64,000 nt of DNA from Gemmatales bacterium (GCA_026004675.1 BPJP01000011.1:62001-126000); one strand, 5' to 3'; positions 29,397 through 39,291 are shown, counted from the stretch's first letter. Numbers and translations are program-made. Notes: generated by a model not told the origin, from the letters alone.

Positions 29397-29576
29397 GTGA
29401 AGAAGCTGATCGCACTTTTCGTTGGTATCGCTTTGACGCTCCCGATGACGATCGGTTGTGGCAAGACGGAACCTGCCAAGTCTCCCGCGAAGAAAACCGG
29501 CGAGGCTGGCAAGACGGACGCTGGAAAAACTGGCGAGGCTGGCAAGACGGACGCTGGAAAAACTGGCGACAAATAG
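29397..29576 (+). CDS. Short Lys/Thr/Gly-rich lipoprotein, paralogue of the preceding gene
   Basis: A 59-residue product starting GTG (AAAGGATGG upstream): KKLIALFVGIALTLPMTIGC is the signal and lipobox. It continues with GKTEPAKSPAKKTGEAGK and two exact 11-residue repeats (TGEAGKTDAGK), ending TGDK and a stop at 29574. The same signal style, cysteine context and KTG composition as the upstream gene indicate tandem duplication. A factor-independent terminator follows 27 bases after the stop. Confidence 0.75.
   Translation: MKKLIALFVGIALTLPMTIGCGKTEPAKSPAKKTGEAGKTDAGKTGEAGKTDAGKTGDK
29499..29564 (+). repeat. Two exact 33-bp tandem repeats inside the short lipoprotein gene
   Basis: Units 29499-29531 and 29532-29564 are identical (each starts ggcgaggctggcaagacgga) and code for an 11-residue repeat, keeping the frame. 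Such a perfect in-frame repeat can expand or contract by slippage and change the length of the disordered tail. Confidence 0.9.
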
Positions 29577-29602
29577 CTGGCTCGTCGCTTTTTTGCGTGC
29601 AC

Positions 29603-29640
29603 AAAAAGGTCGGCTGTGCTCCGCATGGCCGGCCTTTTTT
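29603..29640 (+). terminator. Rho-independent terminator after the lipoprotein pair
   Basis: A stem made from aaaaaggtcggc and the near-complementary gccggcctttttt, separated by a ~10-base loop, is followed directly by a run of T. It sits 27 bases downstream of the 59-residue lipoprotein stop, the expected place for transcription to end. Confidence 0.75.
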
Positions 29641-29833
29641 GATCGACTGCCAATGACTGCATTCGATTTAACACACCCTTACGCTTCGTCTGGCGCTACA
29701 CGACAGGTTCTTCGGCAGGGAACATTGTCCCCATGACTCGTCAATTCGTCCGTTTCAAGCTGTATTGACAGGATGCTCAAGGCGAACTACCTTGTCTTGT
29801 CACCAGGACGGTCAATCGGCAAGGAGTCAGCCA

Positions 29834-30988
29834 ATGAGCAGCCCGGAAGCACAGATTCCTCTCTGTGATCTTCGCATCCAATACCAGAATCTCAAAACGG
29901 AAATCGACGAAGCCATCAGTCGCGTGCTCGCATCGGGGATGTTTATCCTTGGTCCCGATGTTTCCCTGTTGGAGAAAGAAATCGCCGATTACTGCGGCGT
30001 CGGCTACGGGATCGGTTGCTCGTCCGGCACCGATGCCTTGTTGTTAGCATTGCAGACACTGGAAATCGGCCCCGGCGACGAGGTGATCATGCCGGCATTC
30101 AGTTTCTATGCGACGGCGGAACCCGTCTGCCTTCTCGGCGCTACCCCCGTCTTCGTCGATATTCTTCCCGATACGTTCAATCTCGACCCCGACCAAATCG
30201 CAGGCAAAATCAACGGCCGGACAAAAGCGATTATCCCGGTACACTTGTTCGGCCAATGTGCCGACATGGAACCGATCTGGCGACTGGCGGAAAAACATCA
30301 CTTGGCTATCATCGAAGACGCTGCCCAGGCTATCGGGGCCGACTATCAAGGGAAACGCGCCGGTAGCTTGGGGGCCATGGGCTGTTTCAGCTTCTACCCG
30401 ACAAAGAACCTTGGTGCTTATGGCGACGGCGGCATGGTCGTTACCAATGACCCCGAATGGGCGCAAGCGCTCGCTTGCTTGCGCATCCACGGAGCGACGA
30501 AAAAGTATTACCACGAAAAATTGGGCCGAAATGCCCGACTCGATACGCTGCAAGCGGCGATTCTTCGCGTAAAGCTGCCACACCTCGAGACCTGGATCCA
30601 AGCCCGGCAACAGGCAGCGATCCGTTACGATCAGCTTTTCAATGACTTCGGCTTGAAAGGTTTTCTGCACACACCCGTCATTAAAGACCAGCGGCGGCAC
30701 GTATTCCATCAATATGTCATCCGTGTTCCGAGCGATCTGCGCGATGGTTTGGTGCAGCACTTGAAATCCCATCAGATCGGTTGCGAAGTCTACTATCCCG
30801 TTCCACTCCACTTGCAGAAATGTCTTGCTTATCTTGGATACCGCGCCGGCGATTTTCCCGTTGCTGAGGCAGCTTCCCGGTCGGTTCTGGCTCTGCCGAT
30901 GTTCGCCGAATTGACCGAGGAGCAGCAATTCCGTGTTGTCGAATGCGTAGCTGAATTTGCGGCAGCCAATGCGCGTTTAGCGGCGTAA
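29834..30988 (+). CDS. DegT/DnrJ/EryC1/StrS-family sugar aminotransferase
   Basis: A 384-residue PLP enzyme of the family that aminates nucleotide-linked keto-sugars for polysaccharide or glycoprotein synthesis. The internal aldimine lysine is in FSFYPTKNLGAYGDGG. Other marks are GCSSGTDALLLAL (phosphate binding), PVHLFGQCADM, IEDAAQAIGA with the cofactor-binding Asp, and CEVYYPVPLHLQ near the end. The start is the ATG with AAGGAG eight bases before; an upstream in-frame extension is rejected. It is a single gene here; no nucleotide-sugar dehydratase is next to it. Confidence 0.92.
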   Translation: MSSPEAQIPLCDLRIQYQNLKTEIDEAISRVLASGMFILGPDVSLLEKEIADYCGVGYGIGCSSGTDALLLALQTLEIGPGDEVIMPAFSFYATAEPVCLLGATPVFVDILPDTFNLDPDQIAGKINGRTKAIIPVHLFGQCADMEPIWRLAEKHHLAIIEDAAQAIGADYQGKRAGSLGAMGCFSFYPTKNLGAYGDGGMVVTNDPEWAQALACLRIHGATKKYYHEKLGRNARLDTLQAAILRVKLPHLETWIQARQQAAIRYDQLFNDFGLKGFLHTPVIKDQRRHVFHQYVIRVPSDLRDGLVQHLKSHQIGCEVYYPVPLHLQKCLAYLGYRAGDFPVAEAASRSVLALPMFAELTEEQQFRVVECVAEFAAANARLAA

Positions 30989-31075
30989 TGCCTTGCCAGC
31001 GGCAAAAATCGTGGCGTTCGCTTCGCTCCGCACGGCCGAGATGAATTCTCATTTTCAGGCTCTGCCTTGTCGAAA

Positions 31076-31188
31076 CACCGTCAGTTGACGGTGCCTGGCC
31101 ACGCCCTTCGCTTCGCTCAGACGTGTCAGCCAAGAAACACCGTTAGTTGACGGTGCCTCCTCTCCAAAAACGACCGTTAGTTGACGGC
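31076..31188. repeat. Three copies of a short palindromic repeat (caccgtcagttgacggtg type)
   Basis: Copies lie at 31076-31093 (caccgtcagttgacggtg), 31138-31155 (caccgttagttgacggtg) and 31173-31188 (accgttagttgacggc). Each is an imperfect or perfect inverted repeat CCGTCA-GT-TGACGG, able to form a small hairpin. The first two share flanks (gaaacaccgt...gacggtgcct). They fill the 326-base gap (30989-31314) between the aminotransferase and the dehydrogenase; the rest of that gap holds no supported gene. They resemble REP-type dispersed palindromes. Confidence 0.8.
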
Positions 31189-31314
31189 TGTTTAGTCAGC
31201 GCTAAACGTGGCGCTAAGGCTCTGTTTGGGAACCGGTTCGTGTTTGCTTGCCGCAGCGTTCATTTGGGCGTAGGAAATACAAAGATAATCTCACTCGGCA
31301 GCAGGCACCCGGCC

Positions 31315-32352
31315 ATGAAAGCACTCCTTTTGAAAGAATATAAGAAGCTCGAAGTTACCGACGTACCTGAGCCTGAAATGGGTGAAAATGACGTCTTAGT
31401 TGCGGTTCAGGCGTGTGGTATCTGCGGCAGCGACATTCACGGCTACGATGGCAGTTCCGGTCGGCGCATTCCCCCTTTGATCATGGGGCACGAGGCGGCT
31501 GGCATTATCCGAGATGTCGGCCGGAACGTGCGACATCTTGCTCCTGGTATGCGGGTTACTTTTGATTCGATGGTTTCCTGCGGCCAATGCCATTTTTGTA
31601 GAAGAGGGCATGCCAATTTGTGCGATCATCGTCGCGTGCTCGGCGTGTCGTGCGATGAATACCGCCAGCACGGCGCATTTGCAGAATATGTCGTGGTGCC
31701 CCAGCACATTGTTTATCCAATCCCCGATTCGCTCCGCTTCGATCACGCTGCCCTGGTCGAAGCGGTTTCTGTTGCCATTCACGCTACCAACCGCACACCC
31801 ATCTCTTTAGGAGACACGGCTGTGGTTGTCGGCAGCGGCATGATCGGTTTGCTGGTCGTCCAAGCCGCCAGGCTGGCGGGTTGTTCCCGAGTTATCGCCG
31901 TCGATCTCGATGACGAGAAGCTTCACCTGGCGAAAGAACTTGGCGCAACCGATCTATTCAATCCCAAAAGCGTGGACGTCGCAAACGAAGTGCGACAAAT
32001 GACAGAGGGAAGAGGAGCGGATGTCGCTTTCGAAGTAGTCGGCGCCTCGGCGACATTGCAAACGGCGATTGCATCGGTCCGCAAAGGGGGAGCCGTCACA
32101 CTGGTTGGCAACCTGGCGCCGCAAGTTGAGCTTCCCTTGCAATCGGTTGTGACCCGCGAAATCACTTTGTACGGCACTTGTGGCTGCAATGGCGAATACC
32201 CGCAATGCATCGATTTTCTGTCGCGTGGCATCATTCGCGTCGACCCGCTCATCACCGCCCGGGCGACGCTTGAAGATGGGCCACAATGGTTCGACCGCCT
32301 CTACCGCGGCGAACGCGGAGCGATGAAGGTCATTCTGCAGCCGAACGCCTGA
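31315..32352 (+). CDS. Zinc-dependent alcohol/polyol dehydrogenase (MDR family)
   Basis: A 345-residue medium-chain dehydrogenase. The catalytic zinc ligands are in CGICGSDIHG and GHEAAG; the structural zinc site is CGQCHFCRRGHANLC. The NAD(P) fold is VVVGSGMIGLLVVQAARLAG with an acidic VDLDD after beta-2, favouring NAD. The pattern is close to sorbitol, galactitol-1-phosphate or threonine dehydrogenases, but the substrate is not decidable. The ATG at 31315 is preferred because the longer frame would translate through the palindromic repeats. Confidence 0.9.
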   Translation: MKALLLKEYKKLEVTDVPEPEMGENDVLVAVQACGICGSDIHGYDGSSGRRIPPLIMGHEAAGIIRDVGRNVRHLAPGMRVTFDSMVSCGQCHFCRRGHANLCDHRRVLGVSCDEYRQHGAFAEYVVVPQHIVYPIPDSLRFDHAALVEAVSVAIHATNRTPISLGDTAVVVGSGMIGLLVVQAARLAGCSRVIAVDLDDEKLHLAKELGATDLFNPKSVDVANEVRQMTEGRGADVAFEVVGASATLQTAIASVRKGGAVTLVGNLAPQVELPLQSVVTREITLYGTCGCNGEYPQCIDFLSRGIIRVDPLITARATLEDGPQWFDRLYRGERGAMKVILQPNA

Positions 32353-32382
32353 TGCCTGCTCTTTGTTGCTTGTCCAATCGAA

Positions 32383-34240
32383 TCAAGGAATTTCCCGGAC
32401 GATGCGAAAGCCGATGTTGCCGGAAAAGTATTGTGGCCCATACCAGATTCGACATGCTGAGCGGGTCAGCGGAGCCGGCAGGTAGTAGGCGCCGCCACGA
32501 ATCACGCGCAGCTTTCCTTTGTCGGGGACCGTGTGGATCCTCGATGGGAGAATGCTGGTAGTAGTCGTCTGCGTGGAAATCGTGGCACCATTCCCAGACA
32601 TTGCCGTGCATGTCGTATAAACCGAACGCGTTCGCCGATTTCTTCCCGGTAGGATGAATGCGGTTCGCGGAATTGTCTCGGAACCAGGCATAAGCACCCA
32701 GCCGGTCGATATCATCACCGAAGCACCAGTCACCATTCGAGCCAGCCCGACATGCGAATTCCCATTCCGCCTCGGTGGGAAGCCGAAATGTTTTGGCTTC
32801 TTTTTCGCTCAGCCAGCGGCAAAAGGCGACGGCATCGCGGTAGCTGACGTTGACCACGGGCAGATCATCGCTCAAAGGCAGGTCGCCGAGATTCTTCCAG
32901 CTATATTCTTTGGCTTGAGTCGTTTTGCCTTTGTGCCAGCCGTAGCCCAGCCCTCTCTGTTCGCTATCCGGTTTGTATCCGGTTGCGTCGACGAATTGGC
33001 GAAACTGACCGAGGGTGACCTCGGTGGTACTGAAATAAAGGGGTTTGGTGATGGTAACGCGGTGCTGTGGTGCCTCACTCCGAAAGCCATTGTCCCAGAA
33101 ATCGGGCAAGCGGTTTTTGCGAAATTCGAGAAGTTCGGCGATTTTCTCCTGTTTGCTGCCCATCTCGAACGTGCCGGGAGGAATGAGCAGCATGCGCATG
33201 CCTCCGGAATGGACAACGGTCCGTGGCAGCCCGAGGTATTTCGCCCAAACTTCTTGCAGGGAATGGGCTTTTTCTTCCGGAAAGGGCACTGTTGCTTGTG
33301 GCGGGACCGAGGACGCTCCCGGGTCGGATGAGTTTGACGACAACCACGAGGTGATTGTCCGCCATGCTGATGAGTGGTCGAGAAGGGAGCCGCCGACAAC
33401 AATAAGGAGCAATAGAGTAGCAAATGCCGCGCCCGGCCATGCCAGTCTTTTGAAACGATTGCTGAACGACAGCGCCTGGGTCAACTCGCGGACGAAGTCA
33501 TCGACGCTGGGATAGCGCTGTTTGGGGTTCCTTGCCAGAGCACGGCGGAAAACTGGGTCAACGGACTTGGGAAGCTTCGGATTCGACCTGGACGCTGGGA
33601 CGTAGATTCGCCCAGGCAATTTTCCTGTCAACAGTTCGTAGGCCAACACGGCGAGGGAATACAAATCACTGCGACGGTCGACCGGCAGGCCGTGCCGCTG
33701 TTCGGGAGAGCAATAATCAATCGTTCCCTGAGGCAGTCCCATATCGGAGAGAGAGGCGAAGTCCAAATCCGGGACGGCGAGGCCGAAGTCGGTGATCTTG
33801 ACATTGCCGTGCTTGTCGCACATGACATTTTCTGGTTTCAAATCCAGGTGCAAGAATCCCTGTTCGTGGATGTACGAAAGTGCTTTGGCCAACTGTTCAA
33901 GAATCGGCAAGGCACGCTCGGCTGGCCAAGGAACATTCGGGGTCATCTGCTGGCGCAGCGATGGGCCTTCGATCAATTCCATCACAAGGAAGAAACGGCC
34001 TCCAGCTTCACCACAATCATGGATGGCAACGACGTTCGGGTGGTTCAGCGCAGCCAGCAGCCGACTTTCCTTGTTGAATAGGTGCACGAGCGATTGGCCA
34101 CCGATGTTCGGATGCAAGAACTTGACAGCGACTGAACGCTGCAAGCTGACTTGGGTGGCGCGATAAACTTCGCCCATGCCTCCGAAACCGATCGGCTCGG
34201 CAAGCTCATAACCAGGAATGACAGGACGTTCTGCCATCAT
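32383..34240 (-). CDS. Hanks-type Ser/Thr kinase with formylglycine-generating-enzyme-like domain (one frameshift)
   Basis: Residues ~10-270 are a protein kinase: GFGGMGEVY, VAVKFLH (Lys40), HLDLKPEN at 131-138 (Leu replaces the Arg of HRD), DFG at 151-153. A membrane helix follows (AAFATLLLLIVVGGSLL). Residues ~340-615 are an FGE-sulfatase/SUMF1-like domain: LIPPGTFEMGS, RLPTEAEWEFACRAG, DMHGNVWEWC. After IEDPHG the frame is lost; dropping one base near 32543 restores VPDKGKLRVIRGGAYYLPAP and GFRIVREIP with a stop at 32383. Kinase in the cytoplasm and the SUMF1 domain outside is the expected topology. Loss of HRD arginine is usual in kinases not regulated by activation-loop phosphorylation. 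Confidence 0.88.
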
Positions 34241-34340
34241 GGGAAATCACGTTCGGCGGTTCGGAAACCGGCCGGTTTCGCCTCGACGGAGTTTTTATCT
34301 GAAGGGGTGTCGGCCTTTCATGATGAACTTTCCTTAAAGA

Positions 34341-36149
34341 CTAATGCGTTTCACGCGGCGGAGGCGGCCGGCGCACCGTGGCATTGTCAGCGATGTAATC
34401 TGCGTCGATCTCTCCATCTCCCACAACGATCGAAACCGTCGGTCTCCTGGGGCTGGTTTTGCGTAACGCCAATCGGCCGCCAAGAACGCCCCCGACAACA
34501 AGACCGACTAACCCGCCTGCGGCCAGCGCCAGGTTGTCGCCGGCAAGTTCGACGTTGGCCCCGAAAGAGCGCAGCGAAAGAGCGAGGCGGCTGGTCTCGC
34601 TGCCCAAAAACACTCCCAATGCGGTGCAAGCCAGAGTCAGCCACCAGCCTCGCCGCCCGGCCAGGGCGAGGCCAACAAACATGCCGGCGATGCCGCCTCC
34701 TACCGCACGCACGTGCACGCTGGGGTGAGTGGCCAGGCCGGTACCCAAAGCAGCTCCCCCCAGAGCACCGATGGACATGCCCGCCAGCGTCCCCAACATC
34801 CAACGCCCCAGCCTCTGGACGCGGCGAAAACCATTGCTGAACTGAAATCGGGTTATGCGCGCACGACCGAACAGGCCGACCAGCGCCACCAGACCGCTCA
34901 TGACGGTTCCGGTGACGATCATGCCGATCCCCGTAAACAGTACCACTCCAAAAATAACATGATACCATTTAACAAACAAAACCTGATTTGTGATTTCCCA
35001 GCGATTGGCGGCAGCGAAATACGCAAGCAGAAAATGCAGGATCAAGACGGCGAGCAGGCACACAGTGCCGCAGATGATCAAAGTTCCCGATACGCTCACC
35101 TGATTTGTTCCGCTCCGCTCAGGGCTGGTTTCGATATTCTTCAAATCGCGAATGACCTCGTTCATCGATGCGTAACGATCGTCGGGGAGTTTGGCGAGCA
35201 TCCGCTGCAAAACGGCGTCTAAAGCCAACGGCACATCGGGTCGGCTGCGGCGCAAGGAAGGAATCGGCTGGTCGCGGTGAGCCAACAGTTTTTGCATCGT
35301 CGTGTCGCCGCGGTATGGCGGCCGACCGGTCAGCAAAAAATACAACGTGCAACCTAGGCTATAGATATCGGCTCGAAAATCGACGCGTTTGGTGTCGATA
35401 GCCTGCTCGGGAGCCATGTAATCGAATGAGCCAAGTATTTCGCCGGTGCGAGTCAGGTTCTCAGCGCCGGTTTCATCGTCTACCGTTTCCGTGTCGATCA
35501 GGCGTGCCAGCCCCATGTCGAGAATCTTGACGGTGCCAGCGTTGTCGAGCAAAAGGTTCGATGGTTTGATGTCGCGATGGACGACACCTCGTTCGTGAGC
35601 ATGCCCCAGACCGCTTGCGGCTTGCAGGATAATCCCGATGGCGTCATCGACAGGGAGGGGTCCGTCTTGCTTGATTTTGCGCGCCAGGTCGATCCCTTCG
35701 ACCAGTTCCATCACGAAAAAATGACCGGCCGGCGCGCTACCTGCGTCGTATGCCGAAACGATATTAGGATGTTTCAATCGAGTCGCGGCCAGTACCTCGC
35801 GTTGGAAGCGCTTGACGGCGTCGGAGGACGCCGTCACCGATTGATGCAAGACTTTGAGAGCGGCGACCTTCCCGGTTTGCCGGTGCCTGGCTTTATAGAC
35901 CGTTCCCATGCCTCCTTCGCCTATCTTGTCCAGAACGAGATAATCTCCAAAAACGAGGTTTGAAGCATTACCGGCTATGAGTTCTTGCGCTTGGAACGGG
36001 GTAAGTTTTTTTTGTCGGATCAAGCGTTCCGCAGCGGAGTTGATGTCGCCGTGCGAATTGATCGAAGCGCGAATTTCTTCTACTTCGGCCGCGGTCATCA
36101 GACCACTGGCTTGAAGCCCCGAAACGAATTGTTCCAGCGTTGCCGGCAC
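34341..36149 (-). CDS. Hanks-type Ser/Thr kinase with multi-pass C-terminal membrane domain
   Basis: A 602-residue protein, intact. The N-terminal ~65 residues (FVSGLQASGLMTAAEVEEI, RLIRQKKLTPFQAQEL) are the helical prefix seen in many planctomycete kinases. The kinase domain spans ~70-345: GEGGMGTVYKA, AALKVLH, HRDIKPSN, a DMG instead of DFG (LDMGLARL), GSFDYMAPEQ, YSLGCTLYFLLTG. Two membrane helices follow at ~355-420 and several glycine-rich helices to the end (GALGGAALGTG, LAAGGLVGLVVGGVLGG). It lies 100 bases upstream of the kinase-SUMF1 gene on the same strand. Confidence 0.92.
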   Translation of the reverse strand: MPATLEQFVSGLQASGLMTAAEVEEIRASINSHGDINSAAERLIRQKKLTPFQAQELIAGNASNLVFGDYLVLDKIGEGGMGTVYKARHRQTGKVAALKVLHQSVTASSDAVKRFQREVLAATRLKHPNIVSAYDAGSAPAGHFFVMELVEGIDLARKIKQDGPLPVDDAIGIILQAASGLGHAHERGVVHRDIKPSNLLLDNAGTVKILDMGLARLIDTETVDDETGAENLTRTGEILGSFDYMAPEQAIDTKRVDFRADIYSLGCTLYFLLTGRPPYRGDTTMQKLLAHRDQPIPSLRRSRPDVPLALDAVLQRMLAKLPDDRYASMNEVIRDLKNIETSPERSGTNQVSVSGTLIICGTVCLLAVLILHFLLAYFAAANRWEITNQVLFVKWYHVIFGVVLFTGIGMIVTGTVMSGLVALVGLFGRARITRFQFSNGFRRVQRLGRWMLGTLAGMSIGALGGAALGTGLATHPSVHVRAVGGGIAGMFVGLALAGRRGWWLTLACTALGVFLGSETSRLALSLRSFGANVELAGDNLALAAGGLVGLVVGGVLGGRLALRKTSPRRPTVSIVVGDGEIDADYIADNATVRRPPPPRETH

Positions 36150-36333
36150 TTCGTGTCTCCAAACCGGTTTCCCTGGGCGAGGAGTGATTGCAGTGTGTCA
36201 TGTCGCCTGGGCCATCTATTATGACGGAAGTCTGGAGTCTCGGCCAGTGGCCGACAGGAAATCCGCAGGAGGTGCGGGACGGTTCTTTTTATGGTTTCGC
36301 CACACATCGAGTGTTCTCGACATAAAATACGTG

Positions 36334-37596
36334 ATGATGAACGATCTAGCCGATTATTGTTTGAAGTTGGGAGCCAAGGCGCGAACCGCGGCTAGGGCAC
36401 TGGCGACGGCGGACGGAGATCGGAAAAACCGGTGGCTTCGTCTTTGTGCGGAGGCGCTGTTGCTGCATGCCGATCAGATACTGGAAGCCAATGCTCGTGA
36501 TCTGGACGCCGCCGAAACAGCTGGCAGCAGCTCCGCGTTGCTCGATCGGTTGCGCCTCACGGAAAGCCGCTTGCAGGCGGCCTCCGACAGTTTGCGCGCC
36601 GTTGCTGCGCTGCCCGATCCTGTGGGAAGGGTCATCGAAGGAAACGTTCGGCCGAACGGACTTCAGGTCTTCAAAGTCGGCGTCCCATTAGGGGTGATCT
36701 TCTTTATCTACGAATCTCGGCCGAATGTCACTGTGGATGCTGCTGGTTTATGTGTCAAGAGCGGCAATGCTGTTATCTTGCGCGGCGGTAAAGAAGCCCT
36801 CCATTCCAACGTCGCATTGTTTCGCATCATCCAGCGGACTTTGCTGGAAGCCGGCCTGCCAGAAAATGCGGTGCAACTTGTCGACAACCCGGACCACGAA
36901 GCGGTCGGCTATTTTCTTCGAATGGATGGCGTTATCGATTTGGCGATTCCCAGGGGCGGGGAAGCTCTGATACGCCGGGTCGCCGAGGAAGCTCGCATGC
37001 CGGTTTTGAAACATTACCAGGGTAATTGCCACGTTTACGTGGATCGTCAGGCTGACCTCGATCTGGCTGAAAGGATTGTGGTCAACGCGAAGTGCCAGCG
37101 TCCCGGTGTCTGCAATGCAGCCGAGAGCCTCCTCGTACATCGAGATGTAGCCGCCGCTTTTCTGCCCCGAATCGGCCAGGTACTTGCGGAAAAAGGGGTG
37201 CAATTGCGCGGTTGCGAAGTGACCCGTCAATTCCTCTCTTTTGCCGACCCTGCTACCGACCTCGATTTCGCCGCCGAATACCTCGACCTGATTCTCTCGG
37301 TGAAAGTCGTGGAAGATATCGACGAAGCCATCCGTCACATTGAACGCTATGGTTCGCAGCATACCGAAGCCATCATCACGAACGATTTGCGTGCCGCGCG
37401 GTACTTCACGGCGCGGGTCGATTCGTCCGCAGTTTTCGTCAATGCCAGCACTCGCTTCAACGATGGTTTCGAGTTGGGGTTAGGCGCCGAGATCGGCATC
37501 AGCACCGATCGCTTTCACGCTCGTGGACCGTGCGGCCTGCAAGAGTTGACGACCTACAAATATATCGTTTATGGTGATGGCCAGATTCGGACGTGA
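36334..37596 (+). CDS. proA: Gamma-glutamyl phosphate reductase
   Basis: A ~420-residue NADPH-dependent reductase making glutamate-5-semialdehyde, the second step of proline biosynthesis. Motifs: VPLGVIFFIYESRPNVT, AVILRGGKEA, PRGGEALIRRV, the catalytic cysteine in NAKCQRPGVCNAAESLLVH, and ASTRFNDGFELGLGAEIGIST near the end. Either of the paired ATGs at 36334 and 36337 is the likely start; a 50-codon extension upstream lacks family similarity. proB is not adjacent. The gene is divergent from the kinase at 34341-36149. Confidence 0.95.
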   Translation: MMNDLADYCLKLGAKARTAARALATADGDRKNRWLRLCAEALLLHADQILEANARDLDAAETAGSSSALLDRLRLTESRLQAASDSLRAVAALPDPVGRVIEGNVRPNGLQVFKVGVPLGVIFFIYESRPNVTVDAAGLCVKSGNAVILRGGKEALHSNVALFRIIQRTLLEAGLPENAVQLVDNPDHEAVGYFLRMDGVIDLAIPRGGEALIRRVAEEARMPVLKHYQGNCHVYVDRQADLDLAERIVVNAKCQRPGVCNAAESLLVHRDVAAAFLPRIGQVLAEKGVQLRGCEVTRQFLSFADPATDLDFAAEYLDLILSVKVVEDIDEAIRHIERYGSQHTEAIITNDLRAARYFTARVDSSAVFVNASTRFNDGFELGLGAEIGISTDRFHARGPCGLQELTTYKYIVYGDGQIRT

Positions 37597-37697
37597 TACG
37601 ATAACGAAGACGGCCGGCGTTGGCCGGGCCGGTGAATCTCTTCAAGTGGCAAACAAGTTGGCCGGGTGTTTCGGCCAATTATGTGACGGTAGCTGTC

Positions 37698-39272
37698 ATG
37701 GTGGAATGGCTGACATTGGTGGTCGCGCTTCTCGCGCTTGCGGTCGGCATGGCGCTTCTGCTGGTGCGGCGCTTTTATCGCGCCCGCCCAAGTGGCGAAC
37801 TTTCTGCAGTCAGTCGGCAACACATCGAACTTTTTCAAGGAACCCAACTCAGCGAACCAGCCGTCGAGACTGCCAAAATACGTTTTCGCACCCTGCTCGA
37901 GCGCGGCGACATCGAACAAATCGAGCAATCTTTCCGGGCGGGAACCTCTTTCGTGGTTCACGTGCGTGCTCTTTCGGAGATCGGCACCGACGACGCCGGT
38001 GCCATTCTCGAGCGTCAACTAAAGCGGGTCATAACCAATGATCCCGTCGAACAGGCCTGGTATTGGATCGACCTGGCCGGCGGCCTGAGACAAATGAACC
38101 GGGAACAATGCCTGCCCGATCTATTCGAATGTTTTGTGAAAGTCGGCGACTTGCCGCTTAGTTATTTCCTCGCTTCGGAAATCGCCTGTTTTCTCGGGTT
38201 TTGCGGGTTTCTTCGCCAGCCGGAGACGGCCGAAGGACGCGTGGCCCTTCGTATCTTGCACCGGGCTTTGGAGGGACTGCGTTTTGGCGTGCAGCCGCAA
38301 GTCGTCGCCGAAGCACGATTGGGTGACGCCGTCGAACAGCTTTGGGACCATCGCCCGGAACGTGTCGACGCCTTGCTTGTGCGCATCTTTCAGGAAGTGC
38401 ACCGCCTGCTGCGCCGTGTTCCCCATGCGAGAGCGGCACTGGTGGATGAAGCATCGGAACAAGAGGCGTTTCAATGGCAGGTCTCGCGCATGGCAGCCTT
38501 GGAAGGAGCCATGCAAGATTATCTCGACGAAGCGCCACGCAGCCTGTGTCAGCAACTCCCCGAAGCCGACTGCGAAGAACAACGTGACATTCTTCTGGCT
38601 CTCCTTGATCTCCGCGCCGACGCCGCCTCCGCCATTTTGCCGTTATTGAACAATCCGCATTTCGCCCATCGGGAGTTGGCGGTAGAAGTGCTGACCTGGT
38701 CGCGAGACCCGCAAGTCGGTTTATGTTTGCGTGATTGGGCGGTGAAAAACGTTTCGGTGGTGAAACGCGCTCAACGAAGACGTTTGGCATTTCCCCAGCG
38801 ACGGCGATCGGTACCAGCCAATTTTCCATACCAAGCAGTGTTGCGGGCGTTGCGCGGGCAACCGTCACGTGAAACGGAAATGTTTCTTCTACTGGCGGCC
38901 CGAGATTTCGACCCGACCTATCGGGCAGCTGCGGTCAGCAGCCTTGGCTGGTGGGAGCCGGTCCACCGCGTGGAAGTCTTGATGTCGTTGCAGCAAGCTC
39001 GACTCGATCCCAATCCCCAGGTTCGGCAAGCGGCGCGAGCGGCACTGGCTCGTCTGGGAGAGAGGCAATCGCTCGCCTGGTTCCGTCATGCTCTCAGCAG
39101 TGAAGACCCGATGCGCGTCCACGAAGCGGTTCAGGTGGTGGCTAGCGAGGGGTTGATGCTATTGTGGCCAGACCTCGATTACCTGGCCGATGCCGCCGAC
39201 GCCGAGGTGGCCTACCACGCGCGAGAAGCTTTGGAGCGCATGTGCGAAGACATGCATGGCCGAAGCCATTGA
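37698..39272 (+). CDS. Membrane-anchored HEAT-repeat protein
   Basis: About 524 residues. One N-terminal helix (MVEWLTLVVALLALAVGMALLLV) followed by basic residues anchors it with the bulk in the cytoplasm. The remainder is alpha-helical with recognisable HEAT units in the last third (YRAAAVSSLGWWEPVHRVEVL, PQVRQAARAALARLGERQSL, AEVAYHAREALERM). No catalytic motif is seen, so it probably acts as a scaffold. The ATG at 37698 is chosen because the helix begins there; an earlier in-frame start at 37620 is possible. It is convergent with the GlmM-like gene. Confidence 0.75.
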   Translation: MVEWLTLVVALLALAVGMALLLVRRFYRARPSGELSAVSRQHIELFQGTQLSEPAVETAKIRFRTLLERGDIEQIEQSFRAGTSFVVHVRALSEIGTDDAGAILERQLKRVITNDPVEQAWYWIDLAGGLRQMNREQCLPDLFECFVKVGDLPLSYFLASEIACFLGFCGFLRQPETAEGRVALRILHRALEGLRFGVQPQVVAEARLGDAVEQLWDHRPERVDALLVRIFQEVHRLLRRVPHARAALVDEASEQEAFQWQVSRMAALEGAMQDYLDEAPRSLCQQLPEADCEEQRDILLALLDLRADAASAILPLLNNPHFAHRELAVEVLTWSRDPQVGLCLRDWAVKNVSVVKRAQRRRLAFPQRRRSVPANFPYQAVLRALRGQPSRETEMFLLLAARDFDPTYRAAAVSSLGWWEPVHRVEVLMSLQQARLDPNPQVRQAARAALARLGERQSLAWFRHALSSEDPMRVHEAVQVVASEGLMLLWPDLDYLADAADAEVAYHAREALERMCEDMHGRSH

Positions 39273-39291
39273 CAGCGATCCCTAACTTTCC

